A stretch of DNA of 64,000 bases. Source: Riemerella columbipharyngis. GTDB lineage: Bacteria > Bacteroidota > Bacteroidia > Flavobacteriales > Weeksellaceae. This document shows, one piece after another, positions 61,295 to 64,000 of the stretch. Under the pieces are notes generated by a model that had not been told where the DNA came from, did not search any database, and saw only the letters and a program-made list of their open reading frames with translations. How positions within the stretch are numbered: position 1 is the stretch's first letter; the number at the start of each line of letters is the position of its first letter. The translations under genes were made by a program, and so were the position numbers. The stretch covers positions 1-64,000 of the forward strand of contig NZ_FNAS01000006.1 of assembly GCF_900101995.1 (NCBI RefSeq). Reading direction: 5' to 3'.

Positions 61295-61957
61295 TTAATT
61301 TACTCCATTCCAAGGGATATTTGTTATACTTTTCACTCCTTTTTCTTGTAAATCTTCCAAGGCTTTAACTACCCAACCAGTGGCAATATCTTCGGGTATT
61401 TTTTTGTAGATGTTTTTTACTTCCTCTATTTGGGATTCGGATAGGTGTACCCCTGACGTCGGAATTAAGTTTAGCTTAATCGCCTTAGGCGAGATATGAA
61501 CCAAATTAAACGCTCCTGCTACTTGGTATTTTCCCCTTTGCTTAATCACCGCCTGTACTTCTTCTGTGGCATCGCTGTATAAGCCTTTTAGGGTTAATTC
61601 ATAGTCGTTTCCTACTTTCCTTGATTCGATAGCCCTGCCCTTTGTGGTCTTGAAGATTAAACTATCCACAGATATACTATTATCTGTAAGCTCTACACTG
61701 GCAATAAAGGGTTCCGTCTTTTTGTTTTCTACGGCTTTGAATGGAGTTATTTTTCCGTTAAGCTCCTTATAATCTCTGTTTAATGCTTTTGTAGGCTCAT
61801 CAAATGCGTATTGGGAGTTATTGCTGTTTTTAAAGGTTACTCTAATCCCCTCAGAGGTAATCGATGTGGCATATTGTAAATCTTGAGCAACAACCTCCTG
61901 AGCATAACTAAAAGTTATACTGAATATTAAAAATAATATATATAGGAGGTTTTTCAA
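61295..61957 (-). CDS. Secreted toxin-scaffold N-terminus with short tail
   Basis: A signal peptide (LLYILFLIFSITFSYAQ) precedes a beta-rich region (SEGIRVTFKNSNNSQYAFDE, FNLVHISPKAIKLNLIPTSG, SESQIEEVKNIYKKIPED). This looks like the N-terminal scaffold of a larger flavobacterial secreted protein. It ends abruptly at 220 residues with GWVVKALEDLQEKGVKSITN, IPWNGVN. The change of character after KKIPED suggests a scaffold stub joined to a toxin tail, as in the PAAR stubs at 43982 and 45281. An unusual complete protein is the alternative. Confidence 0.55.
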   Translation of the reverse strand: MKNLLYILFLIFSITFSYAQEVVAQDLQYATSITSEGIRVTFKNSNNSQYAFDEPTKALNRDYKELNGKITPFKAVENKKTEPFIASVELTDNSISVDSLIFKTTKGRAIESRKVGNDYELTLKGLYSDATEEVQAVIKQRGKYQVAGAFNLVHISPKAIKLNLIPTSGVHLSESQIEEVKNIYKKIPEDIATGWVVKALEDLQEKGVKSITNIPWNGVN

Positions 61958-61981
61958 ACTTTATTATTTATTTCAAAATTA

Positions 61982-62191
61982 TCAATCTATTTTATCCTCT
62001 TGTCTTAACTCCTCTTCACACCTTGCTAAACCAAATCCCAGTTTAAATATGTGAGACTCATCTGCTGTCGTTTTTATCTTGCAAAATTCTGCTTCTATTT
62101 CTTCTGCTATTTCTATAATTTCAAAATTTGTATTATTAAATTCATTATATCTCTCTATCTCTTTTCTTAATAAATCAGAGTCTGTAACCAT
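61982..62191 (-). CDS. Probable small immunity protein
   Basis: A 69-residue acidic protein (MVTDSDLLRKEIERYNEFNN, then IAEEIEAEFCKIKTTADESH and LGFGLARCEEELRQEDK). Family not recognised. It lies 28 bases after the deaminase toxin remnant and would be its natural immunity gene. Confidence 0.55.
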   Translation of the reverse strand: MVTDSDLLRKEIERYNEFNNTNFEIIEIAEEIEAEFCKIKTTADESHIFKLGFGLARCEEELRQEDKID

Positions 62192-62219
62192 AACTTCAAA
62201 AATTATTTCTTTATTTTTA

Positions 62220-62318
62220 TTTTATTTTGTGCCATTTATAAATATTAGTTTTATATTAGGGAACATTTCGTTAAACTGCTCTACAAGATGCACAATAAGG
62301 ACTTTTAGTTTCTGACAT
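62220..62318 (-). pseudogene. Deaminase-type toxin tail remnant
   Basis: From the ATG at 62316-62318 the frame reads MSETKSPYCASCRAV and stops. One base out of frame it continues EQFNEMFPNIKLIFINGTK to a TAA at 62220-62222. SPYCASC is the PCxxC-type zinc motif of nucleic-acid deaminases, and the following helix and strand (FPNIKLIFING) fit the end of that fold. The first zinc ligand motif (H/C-AE) and everything before it are missing, so it is an inactive toxin end. It begins 4 bases after the previous immunity stop. Confidence 0.65.
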
Positions 62319-62322
62319 ATAT

Positions 62323-62643
62323 TTAGGATTCCCAATATTTTTTAATAAATTCCAAAATCTTTGATTTTATATCTTGTAGGTCAGTATATCTTTCTGACCA
62401 ATTATGGTTCTTCATAGATTCATCATTTTTTGAAATATAATCAAAGTATAAATAATTATCTTTATATATTAAAATTATTCCTAAGTTATTTATATCCTCT
62501 ACTTCTATTTTTAAAACACTTGCATCCGCAAAAGGCATTTCTTCTCTATATATTTCTTCTCTAAAAAAAATTTGAGCTTCTTTCATTTCATTTAATGATT
62601 TAAACCATCCTTTTAAATTTAATAATAATTCGTTAAAGTCCAT
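62323..62643 (-). CDS. Probable immunity protein, unknown family
   Basis: A 106-residue protein (MDFNELLLNLKGWFKSLNEM, REEMPFADASVLKIEVEDIN, then NHNWSERYTDLQDIKSKILE). Family not recognised. It follows the broken toxin module at 62658 by 14 bases and is its likely inhibitor. Confidence 0.6.
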   Translation of the reverse strand: MDFNELLLNLKGWFKSLNEMKEAQIFFREEIYREEMPFADASVLKIEVEDINNLGIILIYKDNYLYFDYISKNDESMKNHNWSERYTDLQDIKSKILEFIKKYWES

Positions 62644-62657
62644 TTCTATCTATTATT

Positions 62658-63094
62658 TTAATGTTTGGATACTTTTAGTTGTGATACATCTAGTCCTTTT
62701 TTATTATAGAATTTCCAACGAGGAGAACCTTTTTCATAAAAAATTCCCCAGCCTTTGCCACTTCCTCGAGTAATAGTTGTATTCTTAGGAATATCAAACT
62801 CTACATACATTTTTTCAGCAATATCTCTATAATGTTCTTTTCCTTCTAAAAGAATATGAGTTATCCCTCCACTTCTTTTCTGTAGTTGAGAAGTTTTACC
62901 ATTTTTTGATATTCTGCTTTACTCATCCAAGAACCAACTCTACTTCTCTTAATAGTTGTTATAATATTTTCTCCTTTTCCCCAAGCTAACCTTGCTGATT
63001 TTAATAATGATACCTTCTCAAATATCCTCTTAGCATCGCCTTTTTTTATTTTTTTAACTTGTCGAATTTCCTCAATAGCGCTTTTGGGGAGCTT
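62658..63094 (-). pseudogene. Orphan toxin C-terminal module, frameshifted
   Basis: It begins directly after the stop of the preceding immunity gene with the linker KLPKSAIEEIRQVKK and GDAKRIFEKV, then the toxin part RVGSWMSKAEYQKMVK. A missing A near 62900 (four instead of five) shifts the frame. The rest reads THILLEGKEHYRDIAEKMYV, EFDIPKNTTITRGSGKGWG, WKFYNKKGLDVSQLKVSKH and stops at 62658-62660. The WMSKAEYxKMV...YVEFDIP pattern recalls Rhs-type toxin ends that I think are ADP-ribosyltransferase-like. It has no start codon or secretion part of its own. Confidence 0.65.
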
Positions 63095-63397
63095 CTATCC
63101 CTTTGTGTTATTCTCCGAACAAATTGAATTTACAATATCCTCTACATTTTTTAATACTTTAATAAATTCCTCATAAATATTATCATTTAAATCGTTTAGC
63201 AATCCTGTTTCGTATAATATTCTACTGAAATTATTAATCTTATTAGCTATAGAACAATACTGTTTTTTATTTTTTTGATTTAAAATCTTTATGGAATTAT
63301 CAATATCTTCATATCTATACTTTGAATTAAATTCATTGTATAATATTTCTTGTAACTTAATTAGCTCTAACTTTAAAAGTTCATCTTTCATAATCAA
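63095..63397 (-). CDS. Probable immunity protein, unknown family
   Basis: A 100-residue helical protein (MIMKDELLKLELIKLQEILY, RYEDIDNSIKILNQKNKKQY, then EEFIKVLKNVEDIVNSICSE). It starts 4 bases after the toxin gene at 63402 and should be its immunity gene. The TAG stop is followed without a gap, and in the same frame, by the linker of the next toxin module. Confidence 0.65.
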   Translation of the reverse strand: MIMKDELLKLELIKLQEILYNEFNSKYRYEDIDNSIKILNQKNKKQYCSIANKINNFSRILYETGLLNDLNDNIYEEFIKVLKNVEDIVNSICSENNTKG

Positions 63398-63401
63398 TTA
63401 T

Positions 63402-64000
63402 TTAGTTCGCCCTAATCAAATTAGGAAATAAAGTTTTAAACTCCTCCAAAGAATAAGTTTTTTTTGTCTTCAAATCTTTAATGCTTTTTATCCATTTTTC
63501 AGGATATTTTCTAGGTAAGAGAACTTGATCTGCTCCCCCAGAGTATTTTCCATATGGTGCAACCTTTCCTAAATTTAATTTAGCACCTTTTTCAATAACT
63601 ATTTCTGCTTCAAATTGCATCGTATTCCATTTAGTTAATATTGCTAATTCCTCTCTACTCAATAATGCCTCTGTAGAAGTATAATTTCCAAAAAGTTTTG
63701 CTTGATTCTTTCCTTGTTCTCCAAATCTCCTAAAGACTTTTATATTTTCTAATGTCTCAGCTGTATAATAATAATTATCCATAAAAGATTCTACAACACT
63801 TCTTGGTAAACTTTTATCTTTTCCAATAACTTTAACTTTATCAAAAATTGAAACTCTATATTTTTTCAATACATGGCTTATTCCTTGAACTTTCTCAAAA
63901 ATCCTCTTAGCATCTCCTCTTTTAGGTTTCTTAATCTTTCTAATTTCAGTAATGGCATTTTTAGGTAATTTCCCTATTTTACCGAATAATTGAGCGATTG
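63402..64000 (-). CDS. Polymorphic toxin, C-terminal part (runs off the window)
   Basis: The frame is open from the right edge to the stop at 63402, so 199 codons of a longer gene are seen; TTG at 63869 is internal. It starts with the linker GKLPKNAITEIRKIKKPKRG, DAKRIFEKV, shared with the orphan module at 63094. The toxin domain reads SLPRSVVESFMDNYYYTAET, IKVFRRFGEQGKNQAKLFGN, ALLSREELAILTKWNTMQFE and GGADQVLLPRKYPE. Arrangement and motifs suggest an ADP-ribosyltransferase-like toxin, without certainty. It is the only toxin of this array without visible damage. Confidence 0.7.
   Translation of the reverse strand, partial: IAQLFGKIGKLPKNAITEIRKIKKPKRGDAKRIFEKVQGISHVLKKYRVSIFDKVKVIGKDKSLPRSVVESFMDNYYYTAETLENIKVFRRFGEQGKNQAKLFGNYTSTEALLSREELAILTKWNTMQFEAEIVIEKGAKLNLGKVAPYGKYSGGADQVLLPRKYPEKWIKSIKDLKTKKTYSLEEFKTLFPNLIRAN

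Overview
The window comes from the chromosome of a low-GC member of the Bacteroidota, most likely class Flavobacteriia and probably the Weeksellaceae (the Chryseobacterium / Riemerella / Bergeyella relatives). The pointers are: promoters of the TTG-(17 to 19)-TAnnTTTG type and no Shine-Dalgarno sites, a transketolase split into two subunit genes, a SUI1-type translation factor, the flavobacterial-style DnaJ with a shortened zinc finger, type B L31, and toxin genes built on PAAR/Rhs scaffolds. The genus is my inference and cannot be fixed from this sequence alone.

Layout. 1-1956: decayed genes (an unknown C-terminal fragment, a phospholipase-D-like gene without a start, and a WYL regulator with in-frame stops). 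2033-8691 (minus): lpdA, a PBP4-type carboxypeptidase, priA and proline dehydrogenase. 8980-12496 (plus): a nitric-oxide defence operon (Rrf2 regulator, RIC/ScdA repair protein, quinol NO reductase). 12648-16054 (plus): aroB, ruvX, menA and a UPF0173 hydrolase. 16055-17127 is an AT-rich stretch ending in an IS30-type transposase remnant, followed by tRNA-Cys.

17404-25009 (minus) is the first accessory region. The two transketolase subunit genes are separated by about 5.8 kb holding a DpnII-like adenine-methylation R-M cassette, an NgoPII-like GGCC R-M pair, a secreted 5-hydroxyisourate hydrolase, a coiled-coil protein, nine 21-bp repeats with palindromic cores, and a lipoprotein. A 71-bp copy of the start of the C-subunit gene lies on the far side of the adenine R-M cassette, so that cassette is bracketed by a long direct repeat of its target.

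25119-42269 is mostly housekeeping: recG, a TonB-receptor/glycosyltransferase pseudogene scar, a SUI1-like factor, a nucleoside phosphorylase, an NlpC/P60 lipoprotein, dapD with two glycosyltransferases, trmB, recF-dciA, mtgA, an S4 protein, aroK, a Lys-Leu-Lys tRNA cluster, fabI and rpmE2.

42643-46215 (plus) is a compacted PAAR/Rhs polymorphic-toxin island: an orphan Rhs tail with a GHH nuclease domain and SUKH immunity gene, then repeated 5' stubs of one PAAR-type gene joined to short toxin tails, each followed by an immunity-type gene. 46212-59138 returns to housekeeping: holB, rlmN, queA, an Omp85-like protein, an SDR-aroA-MazG-beta-helix-fabH run, and grpE-dnaJ. 59257-64000 (minus) is a second, different polymorphic-toxin array: toxin tails and small immunity-type genes packed tail to head, several broken at homopolymers, with a shared pre-toxin linker seen twice and one open toxin gene running off the right edge.

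The two toxin arrays and the nested R-M insertion are the parts most worth study.
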